Shown: positions 16,155 to 24,140 of the stretch, piece after piece
Layout: each line of letters begins with the position of its first letter
How positions within the stretch are numbered: the first letter of the stretch is position 1
Source: Faucicola sp048551375
GTDB lineage: Bacteria; Pseudomonadota; Gammaproteobacteria; Pseudomonadales; Moraxellaceae
Reading direction: 5' to 3'
Assembly: GCF_048551375.1 (NCBI RefSeq)
Contig: NZ_JBLYZJ010000022.1
Span: forward strand, 1-28,667
DNA: 28,667 nucleotides
The notes under the pieces: model-generated
What the model was told of the DNA's origin: nothing
The model's database searches: none
Seen by the model: only the letters and a program-made list of their open reading frames with translations
Made by a program: the position numbers and the translations under genes

Positions 16155-17618
16155 ATGTCAGTCATTGTAAAAAATTCTAAACTTACCAAAACCATCCTGA
16201 TGCAAGCCATTGTGCTGAGTATGGGGCTAGGTGCGATACAAGCAAGTAATGCAGGACAACTGGTTCAAATTGACCAAGATTTACGTCAAGATTTACAGAC
16301 CTTGGCATTAAGCGGGGCGATTGATATCAATACCAGCACGTGGCCGTTAAGTTCAGAGGTGATTGAGCGAGCATTAAGCCAGGCTAGCCCTAAGACTGAG
16401 TATGAACACCAGTTATTACAAAAAATCCAACAGCAAATCACCCAAACTGACCAGTCTAAACTACAAATCGTCACCAATATTGAGGGTGACAAACGAGCCG
16501 TGGTCAAAGGCTTTGAGCAAGCAGGTAATAATGTTACCCCATTTGGCGTATCAATGTCTCATGCCCATGCAGATAATCGTCTAGATTATCGTATTCAAGC
16601 GACATATAATGCTGAAGATGATGAACCTAGCAAACAAGCAAATTTCGATGGCAGTTATATCGGTACAAAAGTAGGTAATCATCGTGTGGCTTTTGGTAGC
16701 TTGCCAATGTGGTGGGGTAATGGTGTTGATGGTAGCTTGATTCGTAGTGATGTTGCTCGCCCTGTAACAGGGGTATTGGTACAACGAGCTGACCCTAAGC
16801 CGATTGATTTGCCTGTGTTAAAAAAATTGGGTGAAGTGAATTATCAGATTACCGCAGGTCAGTTGCAAGGCTATGAGGCTGTACCGAATGCGAAGTTGAT
16901 TGGTACACGAGTGACGGTCAAGCCGAATGCTTCTTTAGAGCTTGGGGCATCTCGTACCATGATGTGGGGTGGCGAAGGTCGTGATAATAGTTTGAAAGCC
17001 TTTGCTAAGGCTTTTACGGGGTTAAAAGATAATGTTTATTCAGGCTATGACCCAGCGAACCATATTGCTGGTTTTGATGTTCAATTGAATTTACAACCTA
17101 AATTTAACATGCCAGCCAGTATTTATGCAGAACTTATCGGTGAGGATGAAGCAGGTGGTTTACCATCAAAGCATGCTTATCTTGCTGGGATAAAAGGGCT
17201 AGTACCCATTAAAGGCAAACCTTGGCTTTGGCATGCTGAATGGGCGAATACTTATTATGATTTTGATAAAACCAATATTATGTATGGTCATAGCATTTAT
17301 CGAGATGGTTATTATCAAAAAGGTTTACCGTTAGGTCATCCTATCGGTGGTGATGGTGAAGTAGTGACGGTCGGTTTGTCTGGTGATATCAATCCACAGC
17401 ATCGTTTGGGGTTTAGCTATACCAAGGCTAAGGTAAATCAGTCTAATCAAACTACCAATGTCGCATTTCCTACCGCAAAAACGTTAGATATCGCCAATGC
17501 CGATTGGCAATACCGTTATAACGATAAACTCACTACCAAAATGGGGATTTGGGGACAGCGTGATGATGCGGATGAAACCGATGTGGGTGGTAAAGTGACT
17601 TTGACTTATCAGTATTAA
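16155..17618 (+). CDS. wzi: Wzi family outer-membrane capsule assembly protein
   Basis: The protein has 487 residues from the ATG at 16155. A signal peptide runs to about residue 34, with cleavage near SNA|GQ. A helical N-terminal part follows (about 35-100), then a long alternating beta-barrel region ending in a terminal aromatic (LTYQY), as expected for an outer-membrane barrel. The WWGNGVDGSLIRSD stretch (about 191-204) and the repeated Tyr/Trp strands fit the Wzi/CapsOmpA family. In E. coli Wzi is an 18-strand lectin that holds capsule at the surface. It lies after the terminator of the polysaccharide run, so it probably has its own promoter, which I could not define. A GTG at 16143 would add four residues. 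Confidence 0.85.
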   Translation: MSVIVKNSKLTKTILMQAIVLSMGLGAIQASNAGQLVQIDQDLRQDLQTLALSGAIDINTSTWPLSSEVIERALSQASPKTEYEHQLLQKIQQQITQTDQSKLQIVTNIEGDKRAVVKGFEQAGNNVTPFGVSMSHAHADNRLDYRIQATYNAEDDEPSKQANFDGSYIGTKVGNHRVAFGSLPMWWGNGVDGSLIRSDVARPVTGVLVQRADPKPIDLPVLKKLGEVNYQITAGQLQGYEAVPNAKLIGTRVTVKPNASLELGASRTMMWGGEGRDNSLKAFAKAFTGLKDNVYSGYDPANHIAGFDVQLNLQPKFNMPASIYAELIGEDEAGGLPSKHAYLAGIKGLVPIKGKPWLWHAEWANTYYDFDKTNIMYGHSIYRDGYYQKGLPLGHPIGGDGEVVTVGLSGDINPQHRLGFSYTKAKVNQSNQTTNVAFPTAKTLDIANADWQYRYNDKLTTKMGIWGQRDDADETDVGGKVTLTYQY

Positions 17619-17666
17619 TAACAGCAGTTATAAGTAGAGTCACAATGAGGGGCTAGTACACTATAG

Positions 17667-17825
17667 TACCCCATTACATGCCAACCTTCACAAAGCTTAT
17701 ATCACTTTTGGTATGATGGATTTTATGACCCACATTGGGGTGGGCGTTTTGACAGAAGCAGTGCGTGGGGCAGTCCGTATTATGGGGGCATTGGCAGTTT
17801 TTATGCCCCATTACCCAAGCGATAA
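17667..17825 (+). pseudogene. Possible 3' remnant of an aromatic/glycine-rich protein gene
   Basis: After an in-frame TAG, an open stretch with no start codon runs to TAA at 17823-17825. From 17706 it encodes FWYDGFYDPHWGGRFDRSS and continues AWGSPYYGGIGSFYAPLPKR, strikingly rich in Tyr, Trp, Phe and Gly. The composition resembles the C-terminal ends of some cell-envelope proteins, but I do not recognise the family. An alternative frame from ATG 17713 (44 residues, ending at 17847) is also open and hydrophobic, overlapping the 3' end of ttcA. Either it is decayed coding DNA or chance; the first frame is the more protein-like. Confidence 0.35.
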
Positions 17826-17843
17826 TCGTTTAAATTCAGTCGC

Positions 17844-18929
17844 TTAAATTAACGGATTAATCGTTGGAATTTTGGCATTTTTTACCGATTTGCTAGGGTC
17901 AAAGGTCTGCACTTCTGGCGAAGTCGGTACGCCTTTTTGTTGAAGGCTATCATCAATTTGTCCTGATTGAATATTTTCGCCTTCAAAAACTCGAATATTA
18001 TCATTGCGATTTAGCGTCAAGCTTTCAAAGTCAAATAGCTCACGGTCGGCAAGCTGACTGGGAGCGACATTTTGCAATGCCCCAAAAATCGAATCTAGGC
18101 GTTTGGGATATTTTTCATCCCATTCTCGTAGCATGTCATTAATCATCGCTCGTTGTAGATTTTCTTGGCTACCGCATAGGTTACAAGGAATAATCGGAAA
18201 TTTTTTATAATTGGCATATTTAATGATGTCTTTTTCTTCCACATACGCCAGCGGACGAATCAGAATATTCTGCTCATCATCGGATAATAGCTTGGGTGGC
18301 ATGGATTTGAGGCTACCACCATGAAACAGGTTTAAGAAAAAAGTCGCCATCATGTCATCACGGTGATGACCCAACGCCACTTTGGTCGCCCCAATTTGTT
18401 TAGCAAAACCATATAATGAGCCACGGCGTAAGCGAGAACATGCCGAGCAGTAAGTCTTACCCTCTGGAATGATTTGCTTGACCACGCTATAGGTATCTTT
18501 TTCCAAAATATAATACGGAATACCGTTCTTTTCGAGGTATTCTGGTAAGATATGCTCTGGGTAATTGGGTTGTTTTTGGTCGAGATTGACCGCCACTACA
18601 TCGAATTTTACAGGGGCGATTTTTTTAAGAAATAATAAAATATCCAGTAGCGTAAAGCTGTCTTTCCCCCCAGAAATACACACCATCACCACATCACCAT
18701 CTTCAATCATGTTGTAGTCACGAATCGCCCATGACACCAATTTTCGCAGTTTCTTTTGCAACTTGCGAAAGCGTGCGGAATTGATATCACCTTGAGGTTC
18801 GTTGGCTTGGATTTCATTATCAGCTTGGTCTGGTTCGTCCGCCATAACTTCATCTTGGGGTAAATCATCGGCTAAATCCACATCGAGTTCGGTGGGCAGT
18901 TGAGTGGTAGCGGTATGAGTAGCAGACAT
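17844..18929 (-). CDS. ttcA: tRNA 2-thiocytidine(32) synthetase TtcA
   Basis: The protein has 361 residues. The PP-loop ATPase motif SGGKDS is at 86-91, the first cysteine pair CSAC at 161-164 and the second CNLC at 249-252. Around them are LDQKQPNYPEHILPEYLEK (about 116-134), GHHRDD (about 187-192) and IPCNLCGSQENLQR (247-260), all diagnostic of TtcA. It thiolates C32 of several tRNAs using an iron-sulfur cluster held by these Cys. The N-terminus is longer than in E. coli TtcA: about 40 extra residues, very acidic (Asp, Glu, Gln), precede the conserved FRKLQKKLRKLV start. AAGGG seven bases before the ATG at 18929 supports this start. The C-terminal tail beyond about 320 is low in conservation. 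Confidence 0.95.
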   Translation of the reverse strand: MSATHTATTQLPTELDVDLADDLPQDEVMADEPDQADNEIQANEPQGDINSARFRKLQKKLRKLVSWAIRDYNMIEDGDVVMVCISGGKDSFTLLDILLFLKKIAPVKFDVVAVNLDQKQPNYPEHILPEYLEKNGIPYYILEKDTYSVVKQIIPEGKTYCSACSRLRRGSLYGFAKQIGATKVALGHHRDDMMATFFLNLFHGGSLKSMPPKLLSDDEQNILIRPLAYVEEKDIIKYANYKKFPIIPCNLCGSQENLQRAMINDMLREWDEKYPKRLDSIFGALQNVAPSQLADRELFDFESLTLNRNDNIRVFEGENIQSGQIDDSLQQKGVPTSPEVQTFDPSKSVKNAKIPTINPLI

Positions 18930-18979
18930 GATAAACCCTTAAGAGATAGTACATTCAAGCCAAAATTAGTGCATTTGGT

Positions 18980-19000
18980 AGGGACGTATTGCATACGCTC
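18980..19000. repeat. Short dispersed palindrome, copy 1 (GTATTGCATAC core)
   Basis: AGGGACGTATTGCATACGCTC contains the stem CGTAT/ATACG around TGC; the outer pairs are imperfect. The same core occurs as a perfect 7-bp palindrome at 24006-24022. Both copies are intergenic, here between the ttcA start and the 3' end of the AI-2E transporter gene. Confidence 0.6.
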
Positions 19001-19085
19001 AAGATGATTAATGCCTAATTTTGAAGTGAATTGAAAATAAAAACGCTATTTTAAGGGTTTTTGGGGATAAGGGCAAATTCAAACA

Positions 19086-20312
19086 TTACCCAAACATCTT
19101 TTTAATTTTTGCCAATGCCCCATTTTGTTGCCGAATTTCTGTTTCAGCTTCTTTTTCCGCTTGCTGTTGTTTGGCATCCATCAAGGTGCGTTCAGCAAAC
19201 AAAGGCAACTGAGCATCCCCACGATAAAATTCACCTTCACGATACGCTTGATAAATATGACGAGCAAACACATTCAACACCGCTGCAATTGGCAATGCAA
19301 TCAACATACCGACCACCCCTGCTAAACCTGCCCCTGCCAACACCGCAAACATTACCCACAGCGGTGACAAGCCGATTTTATCACCCAGTAGCAAGGGTTG
19401 TAGCACGTAGCCCTCGACCATTTGACCGACCATAAATGCCCCCACAATCAACGCCATTTGCACCCAATCTAAGCCAAACTGAAAAAATCCTGCAATTATG
19501 GCGGCGACAAATCCCAAAATAAAACCCAAATACGGCACAAAACTGGCAATCCCTGCAATCATTCCAATAATCAAACCGACCTTTAGCCCAATCATTTGCA
19601 ACTGCACGGCATACACAATGCCGAGTAAAATCATCACCAACAACTGCCCTTTGATAAAGGACATCAATGCCTCATCGGTTTCTTTGGCAATCTCATAAGT
19701 TTTTGCCAAAAAGCGGTTGGGAATGGCATGGCGAAATTGAATCAGCCGTTCCTCCCAATTATATAAAAAATAAAACATCAAAATCGGCACAAGCACCACC
19801 AATCCTGCAATATTAATTACACTCATACCCGATAAAAATAAATTCATAAAAAATGAACGAGCATCGGTAATATTATAATTTTGCTTGAGATAATCCACCA
19901 AACCTACCGACATATCTTTCACTTGTAATGGTGGCAAGCGAATTGGCGTATGCGATTTGACCCAACCTCGCAAGGTATTATTATAATAATCAATCGCTGA
20001 GGGTACATATTTCCACGCTGCCTGTAACTGTTCCCATGCTAGCGGAATCAGCCACCATAACACCCCACCAATTAGTAATGCACTGCTAAAATATACCAAT
20101 AAAATCGCCAGCCAACGGCGAATATGCAAAATATCTTGTAATTTCTGCACCAATGGATTGACCACATACGCCAACACAAATGCCACTATAAACGGCAAAA
20201 TCACCGACTGTAAGCGATACACCAACCAGCCAAACACCACCATACCCACCAAAATAAACAATCGCCGAAAGAATGGGTCAGTGGAAAAACGATAAGGGGG
20301 TGGGTTATACAT
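19086..20312 (-). CDS. AI-2E/PerM family transporter
   Basis: The protein has 408 residues. It has about eight membrane helices: a first pair (about 14-50), one near 60-85, a periplasmic stretch (about 86-150) and a dense C-terminal group (about 155-360). Motifs of the AI-2E transport family include FVLAYVVNPLVQKLQ (about 40-54), PILMFYFLYNWEER (about 175-188) and IGMIAGIASFVPYLGFILG (about 247-265), the conserved Pro-Tyr-Gly block. A Lys/Glu-rich soluble tail follows (about 375-408). Family members have been linked to export of small molecules, quorum signals or ions; the substrate here is unknown. The ATG at 20312 has GAGG five bases before it. It diverges from purM across 225 bases. Confidence 0.85.
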   Translation of the reverse strand: MYNPPPYRFSTDPFFRRLFILVGMVVFGWLVYRLQSVILPFIVAFVLAYVVNPLVQKLQDILHIRRWLAILLVYFSSALLIGGVLWWLIPLAWEQLQAAWKYVPSAIDYYNNTLRGWVKSHTPIRLPPLQVKDMSVGLVDYLKQNYNITDARSFFMNLFLSGMSVINIAGLVVLVPILMFYFLYNWEERLIQFRHAIPNRFLAKTYEIAKETDEALMSFIKGQLLVMILLGIVYAVQLQMIGLKVGLIIGMIAGIASFVPYLGFILGFVAAIIAGFFQFGLDWVQMALIVGAFMVGQMVEGYVLQPLLLGDKIGLSPLWVMFAVLAGAGLAGVVGMLIALPIAAVLNVFARHIYQAYREGEFYRGDAQLPLFAERTLMDAKQQQAEKEAETEIRQQNGALAKIKKMFG

Positions 20313-20458
20313 GGTCGCCTCAAAAGTTAAAAATTAGAATATTATCGTGAATTATTTGGGCTAATTTTAGGCAATTTTGAAAAAATAGATAGCTCAAACT
20401 GCACAAATGATACAAAACGCTAAAAGTCTTTGCAAAAACACGGTTTTAACGGTTATTT

Positions 20459-20488
20459 TTGTCAATTTAAGCGTAATTTAGGTATAAT
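20459..20488 (+). promoter_or_regulatory. Promoter of the purM unit
   Basis: TTGTCA (20459-20464), an 18-bp spacer and a consensus TATAAT (20483-20488) lie about 50 bases before the purM ATG. This is a good sigma-70 match. I looked for a PurR-type operator (ACGCAAACGTTTGCGT-like) and saw none. Confidence 0.7.
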
Positions 20489-20537
20489 GCCAATAAATTA
20501 TTTTTATGCTTTCAATTGTTAGCCAAATAGGATTGCC

Positions 20538-21593
20538 ATGACTGCTCAAACTACCAATAAAACCTCTTTAAGTTATAAGGATGCAGGCGTTGACATTGAC
20601 GCAGGCGAAGCGTTAGTTCAACGTATCAAATCGGTTGCCAAAGCCACTGCTCGCAAAGAAGTCGTGGGTGGATTGGGCGGATTTGGGGCGTTATGCCGTA
20701 TCCCACAAGGCTATAAATCCCCGCTACTGGTATCGGGTACAGATGGCGTTGGCACAAAGTTAAAATTAGCGTTAGACCTAAATGAGCACGACACCATCGG
20801 ACAAGACCTTGTCGCCATGTGCGTCAATGACCTGTTGGTTTGCGGTGCAGAGCCATTATTCTTCCTTGACTACTACGCCACAGGCAAGCTAGACGTGGAC
20901 GTTGCCGAAAAAGTCATCAAAGGCATTGGCGATGGTTGTAAACTATCAAACTGTGCGTTAATCGGTGGCGAAACTGCCGAAATGCCCGGTATGTATCATG
21001 GCAATGACTATGATTTGGCAGGCTTCTGCGTGGGCGTGGTCGAAGAATCAGAAGTCATCACAGGCGACAACGTGGCAAAAGGCGATGTGTTAATCGGTAT
21101 TGCTTCAAGTGGTGTACATTCAAACGGCTATTCATTGGTGCGTAAAGTCATCGAAGTGTCAGGTGTGGACATCGCTACCGCTACGCTTGACGGCAAATTG
21201 CTTAAAGATGCGTTAATGCAACCCACAAAAATTTATGTCAAATCAATCAATGCCTTGCAAAAAGCCTTGGGCAATGCCAACATTCATGCGATGGCTCATA
21301 TCACAGGCGGTGGCTTGACCGAGAATCTACCTCGTGTATTGCCAGAGAATTTGACCGCTCAAATTAATGTCAACTCTTGGACTTTCCCACCTGTGTTCCA
21401 ATGGTTACAACAAAACGGTAATATCGAGCAGTCAGAAATGGTACGCACCTTTAACTGTGGCGTGGGCTTTGTGGTGGTATTGCCTGCAGATAAAGCCGAT
21501 GAGGCGATTAAATTACTCAATGACAATGGCGAGACCGCTTGGAAATTGGGGGAAATTGTCGAGCGTGAAAATGATGCGGTGACGTATCGTTAA
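20538..21593 (+). CDS. purM: Phosphoribosylformylglycinamidine cyclo-ligase (AIR synthetase)
   Basis: The protein has 351 residues, the standard length. The N-terminus SLSYKDAGVDIDAGEALV (about 10-27), GGFGALCRIP (about 46-55), SGTDGVGTKL (about 65-74), CVNDLLVCGAEPLFFLDYYA (about 91-110) and GETAEMPGMY (about 142-151) are all PurM signatures. HITGGGLTENLPRVLP (about 254-269) is the conserved C-terminal block. It closes the imidazole ring of FGAM with ATP to give AIR, the fifth step of purine synthesis. It is separated from purN by a PfpI-like gene (two bases downstream) and a decayed gene pair, whereas purM and purN are directly adjacent in many gammaproteobacteria. Confidence 0.97.
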   Translation: MTAQTTNKTSLSYKDAGVDIDAGEALVQRIKSVAKATARKEVVGGLGGFGALCRIPQGYKSPLLVSGTDGVGTKLKLALDLNEHDTIGQDLVAMCVNDLLVCGAEPLFFLDYYATGKLDVDVAEKVIKGIGDGCKLSNCALIGGETAEMPGMYHGNDYDLAGFCVGVVEESEVITGDNVAKGDVLIGIASSGVHSNGYSLVRKVIEVSGVDIATATLDGKLLKDALMQPTKIYVKSINALQKALGNANIHAMAHITGGGLTENLPRVLPENLTAQINVNSWTFPPVFQWLQQNGNIEQSEMVRTFNCGVGFVVVLPADKADEAIKLLNDNGETAWKLGEIVERENDAVTYR

Positions 21594-21595
21594 TC

Positions 21596-22192
21596 ATGCA
21601 ACACATCACCGCCTTATTATTCGATGACTTTGAAACCCTTGACCTATTTGGCGTGGTCGAAGTCTTCGGACGTTTGCCCGAAATTTATACCTGCCATTTT
21701 GTATCATTAACAGGCGGTTTGATTACCAGTTCGCAAAACGTACAGATTCAAACCGTTGCGGTCGCTGACTTCCATTTACCAACCGATATTTTTCTGATTA
21801 TTGGTGGTAAAGGCACTCGCCAACTAGTAAATGACAGCGTGTTTTTACAACAGGTCAAAGATTTTGCCAATCAAGCGACTTTTGTATTAAGTGTCTGTAC
21901 AGGCAGTGCCTTGCTTGCCAAAGCAGGATTGCTTGATGACAAATCCGCTACGTCAAATAAGCTTGCTTGGCAATGGGTGATTGCTCAATCCGATAAAGTA
22001 AACTGGATTGGCAAAGCCCGTTGGGTGGTGGATGGTAAGTTTTATACCTCGGCTGGGGTCAGTGCGGGGATGGACATGGCGTATGGGTTTTTAGCAGACC
22101 AACATGGCATTGAGTTGGCACGGCAAAAAGCCCATGAAATCGAATACCATTGGCAGGAAGACCCAAATGATGATAGCTTTTTTACTGGCTAA
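21596..22192 (+). CDS. DJ-1/PfpI family protein
   Basis: The protein has 198 residues. It begins with HITALLFDDFETLDLFGVVEVF (3-24), in which E13 fits the family's conserved acidic residue. A LIIGGKGTRQL segment follows (about 67-77), and the nucleophile elbow SVCTGSALLAKAG has Cys at 101. The SAGVSAGMDMAYGF block (about 151-164) is the form seen in the isonitrile hydratase/AraC-associated branch of the superfamily. It is cytoplasmic; the chemistry could be hydratase, deglycase-like or amidase-like, and the sequence does not decide. It starts two bases after the purM stop, so it shares the purM transcript. No partner regulator domain is present in this protein. Confidence 0.85.
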   Translation: MQHITALLFDDFETLDLFGVVEVFGRLPEIYTCHFVSLTGGLITSSQNVQIQTVAVADFHLPTDIFLIIGGKGTRQLVNDSVFLQQVKDFANQATFVLSVCTGSALLAKAGLLDDKSATSNKLAWQWVIAQSDKVNWIGKARWVVDGKFYTSAGVSAGMDMAYGFLADQHGIELARQKAHEIEYHWQEDPNDDSFFTG

Positions 22193-22229
22193 CAAAATTT
22201 TTAATGTTGCATTACTAAAAATGAGGTAA

Positions 22230-22460
22230 ATATCGATATCCAAACTGCCGTATCAAATTACTCAGTACGCAAGCTATAACGAACAACTTTGGGCGATTGA
22301 AACGATTGCTAAAAACCTCAAGGACAATCCCGTATTACCTAAAAATAATCCCAAAAAAGCCTTTGTCGTAAAGCCCTACCGAATGGGGTTGACCGAACTA
22401 CCAAGCCGTGAGGTGCTTTATGATGAACGAGCCGAACAAATCACGCAAGGCATGGGTTAG
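22230..22460 (+). pseudogene. Decayed antitoxin-like gene (start codon lost)
   Basis: An open frame of 76 codons with no usable start codon begins with ATA at 22230 right after AGG (22224-22226) and the stop TAA, and ends with TAG at 22458-22460. It reads SISKLPYQITQYASYNEQLW, then AIETIAKNLKDNPVLPKNNP and KKAFVVKPYRMGLTELPSRE, ending VLYDERAEQITQGMG. The size and the position six bases before a PIN-domain start fit an antitoxin upstream of its toxin. An ATG-to-ATA change at 22230 would explain the missing start. The family is not recognised by me. A much shorter internal frame from the Met at KPYRM would be only about 25 residues. The nearby toxin is also broken, so the pair is probably dead. 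Confidence 0.6.
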
Positions 22461-22466
22461 ATTGAT

Positions 22467-22615
22467 ATGGGTAATTACTTTGCGATTGATACCAATATTT
22501 TGATGTATGCTTACGATGAAACATCAGCGTTTCATCCGAAGGAATTTATACGGTGAATGTCAAAGATTTTAAACAATTCGAGTTTCTAACTGTTCTTAAA
22601 CCACTTATCAGCTAA
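22467..22615 (+). pseudogene. Truncated and frameshifted PIN-domain toxin gene
   Basis: The ATG at 22467 opens MGNYFAIDTNILMYAYDETS, the standard start of a PIN-domain RNase (VapC type) with the first catalytic Asp in DTN. The frame stops at TGA 22554-22556 after 29 codons. In another frame, GIYTVNVKDFKQFEFLTVLK (from 22541) followed by PLIS and TAA at 22613-22615 matches the usual PIN C-terminus, with the last acidic residue in the KDF motif. PIN proteins of this type have about 125-135 residues. Roughly 75-85 codons are therefore missing, with the break at about 22525-22545. The product would lack the central acidic residues and be inactive. It follows the antitoxin remnant by six bases and ends three bases before the purN ATG. 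Confidence 0.8.
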
Positions 22616-22618
22616 ATT

Positions 22619-23305
22619 ATGAACCAAACACCTCTAAAAGTCGCCGTACTCGTTTCTGGCAATGGTAGTAATCTTCAAGTCTTAATCGACAAAATGCAAT
22701 CGGGGCAATTACCGATTCAAATCGTTGGTGTCATCAGCAATAAAGCTGACGCTTACGCCCTCACTCGTGCCAATAATGCCAATATTCCGACCGCCATTAT
22801 CGACCGTGATGAACATGGCAAAAAATACAGCCGTGTTGGCTTTGAGCAAAAAGCCCTAGATGTATTGCAAAGCTGGCAACCTGATTTGGTCGTATTGGCG
22901 GGGTTTATGCGGATTTTAACGCCCCTGTTTATAAATGGGGTTATCGATGGCGTGACAGCAGACAACGGCTTAAACGTGCCAATGATAAACCTACATCCGT
23001 CACTTTTACCAAACTATAAAGGGCTAGACACCCACGAACGAGTGTTAAAAAGTGGCGAACGCTATCATGGCTGTAGTGTGCATTTAGTCACCAGTGAACT
23101 GGATGCTGGCGAAGTCATCGCCCAAGCAGTTACCGCTATCAAACACAACGAAACTGCCGAAGCCTTACAAAACCGTGTACATACATTAGAACATCAGCTA
23201 TTGCCAATGGTGGTCGCATTGTTTGCTCAAGGTGTCATCATGGTCGATGGTGAGATATTGAAAAATCAATTGGGGTTAAATTTCCCAATAAAATTGGCTT
23301 ATTGA
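22619..23305 (+). CDS. purN: Phosphoribosylglycinamide formyltransferase
   Basis: The protein has 228 residues. The N-terminus has VLVSGNGSNLQVLID (11-25), the GAR-binding loop. It also has VLAGFMRILTPLFI (about 95-108), the catalytic block INLHPSLLPNYKGLDTHERVL (about 123-143, with active-site Asn and His) and SELDAGEVIAQA (about 160-171, with the catalytic Asp). It uses 10-formyltetrahydrofolate to make FGAR, the third step of purine synthesis. The ATG at 22619 follows the PIN remnant stop by three bases. No strong ribosome site is visible, so upstream decay may have changed its translation signals. Expression may come from the purM promoter or from a start within the gap. Confidence 0.95.
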   Translation: MNQTPLKVAVLVSGNGSNLQVLIDKMQSGQLPIQIVGVISNKADAYALTRANNANIPTAIIDRDEHGKKYSRVGFEQKALDVLQSWQPDLVVLAGFMRILTPLFINGVIDGVTADNGLNVPMINLHPSLLPNYKGLDTHERVLKSGERYHGCSVHLVTSELDAGEVIAQAVTAIKHNETAEALQNRVHTLEHQLLPMVVALFAQGVIMVDGEILKNQLGLNFPIKLAY

Positions 23306-23374
23306 CGAATTGGGGTAAAGGCTAAATTTTTTAATCCTTATTCAACCACATTAACTTATTTAAATGGTGAAAAA

Positions 23375-23950
23375 ATGTCTATTAAATCCGACCGTTGGAT
23401 ACGCCAAATGGCACTTGAACACGGCATGATTAGTCCTTTTGAAGCAAGTCAAGTCCGCTTTAATGAGCAAGGTGAAAAACTCGTGAGTTATGGCACATCA
23501 AGCTATGGCTATGATGTTCGCTGTGCCAGAGAATTTAAGGTGTTTACCAATGTTCATTCTGCTATTGTTGACCCTAAAAACTTCGATGAGCGTAGCTTTA
23601 TTGATATTGTGGGAGATGAGTGTATCATTCCACCCAATTCATTTGCGTTGGCTCGCACGGTGGAATACTTCAAAATTCCTCGTGATGTATTGACGATTTG
23701 TTTGGGTAAATCGACTTATGCTCGCTGTGGCATTATCGTGAATGTCACACCACTTGAGCCTGAGTGGGAAGGGCATGTGACGCTTGAGTTTAGTAATACT
23801 ACCAATTTACCTGCACGGATTTATGCAGGGGAGGGCGTGGCCCAGATGTTGTTTTTTCAAAGCGATGCCGATGATGTCTGCGAAACATCCTATAAAGACA
23901 GAGGCGGTAAATACCAAGGTCAAACAGGTGTTACATTACCAAAAGCTTAG
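23375..23950 (+). CDS. dcd: dCTP deaminase
   Basis: The protein has 191 residues, close to the 193 of E. coli Dcd. It shows IRQMALEHGMISPFE (about 9-23), SSYGYDVRCAREFKVF (about 42-57), FALARTVEYFKIP (about 88-100) and GKSTYARCGI (about 110-119). The active-site stretch EPEWEGHVTLEFSNTT (about 128-143) supplies the catalytic Glu and substrate-binding residues. It deaminates dCTP to dUTP, the source of dUMP for thymidylate synthesis, and acts as a homotrimer. It lies 69 bases after purN. The terminator at 24099-24128 follows after a repeat-bearing gap. Confidence 0.96.
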   Translation: MSIKSDRWIRQMALEHGMISPFEASQVRFNEQGEKLVSYGTSSYGYDVRCAREFKVFTNVHSAIVDPKNFDERSFIDIVGDECIIPPNSFALARTVEYFKIPRDVLTICLGKSTYARCGIIVNVTPLEPEWEGHVTLEFSNTTNLPARIYAGEGVAQMLFFQSDADDVCETSYKDRGGKYQGQTGVTLPKA

Positions 23951-24005
23951 ACCGAAAGCCTAAGTCAAGCGTGTGATTTGTCGATAGAAATTAGGTCAGC
24001 GTAGA

Positions 24006-24022
24006 GGCGTATTGCATACGCC
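24006..24022. repeat. Short dispersed palindrome, copy 2
   Basis: GGCGTATTGCATACGCC is a perfect 7-bp inverted repeat with loop TGC. It lies in the gap after dcd and shares the core of the element at 18980-19000, including the preceding TAG. This fits a small dispersed intergenic repeat family. Confidence 0.65.
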
Positions 24023-24098
24023 CTTTATATTTAAAAACCAAAAAGTTAAAATGTCAAACACAGCGTAATGCTTATACCCAATACAAAATTAGGATACA

Positions 24099-24128
24099 AA
24101 AAAATCGGCTACTTAAGCCGATTTTTTT
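24099..24128. terminator. Bidirectional terminator between dcd and ccoP
   Basis: The stem AAAAAATCGGCT/AGCCGATTTTTT with a 5-base loop is flanked by A and T runs on both sides. It can stop dcd transcription on the plus strand and ccoNOQP transcription on the minus strand; it lies 13 bases after the ccoP stop. Confidence 0.9.
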
Positions 24129-24140
24129 ATTGAGAAATGA

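Noticed and set aside
17650..17680. GGGG...CCCC hairpin after wzi as a terminator
   Set aside because: The stem has a three-base bulge and no T run follows, so it does not meet the form of an intrinsic terminator.
19109..19435. 108-codon open frame on the plus strand
   Set aside because: It is antisense to the AI-2E transporter gene, Pro/His/Thr-rich as expected from the complement of a membrane-protein gene.
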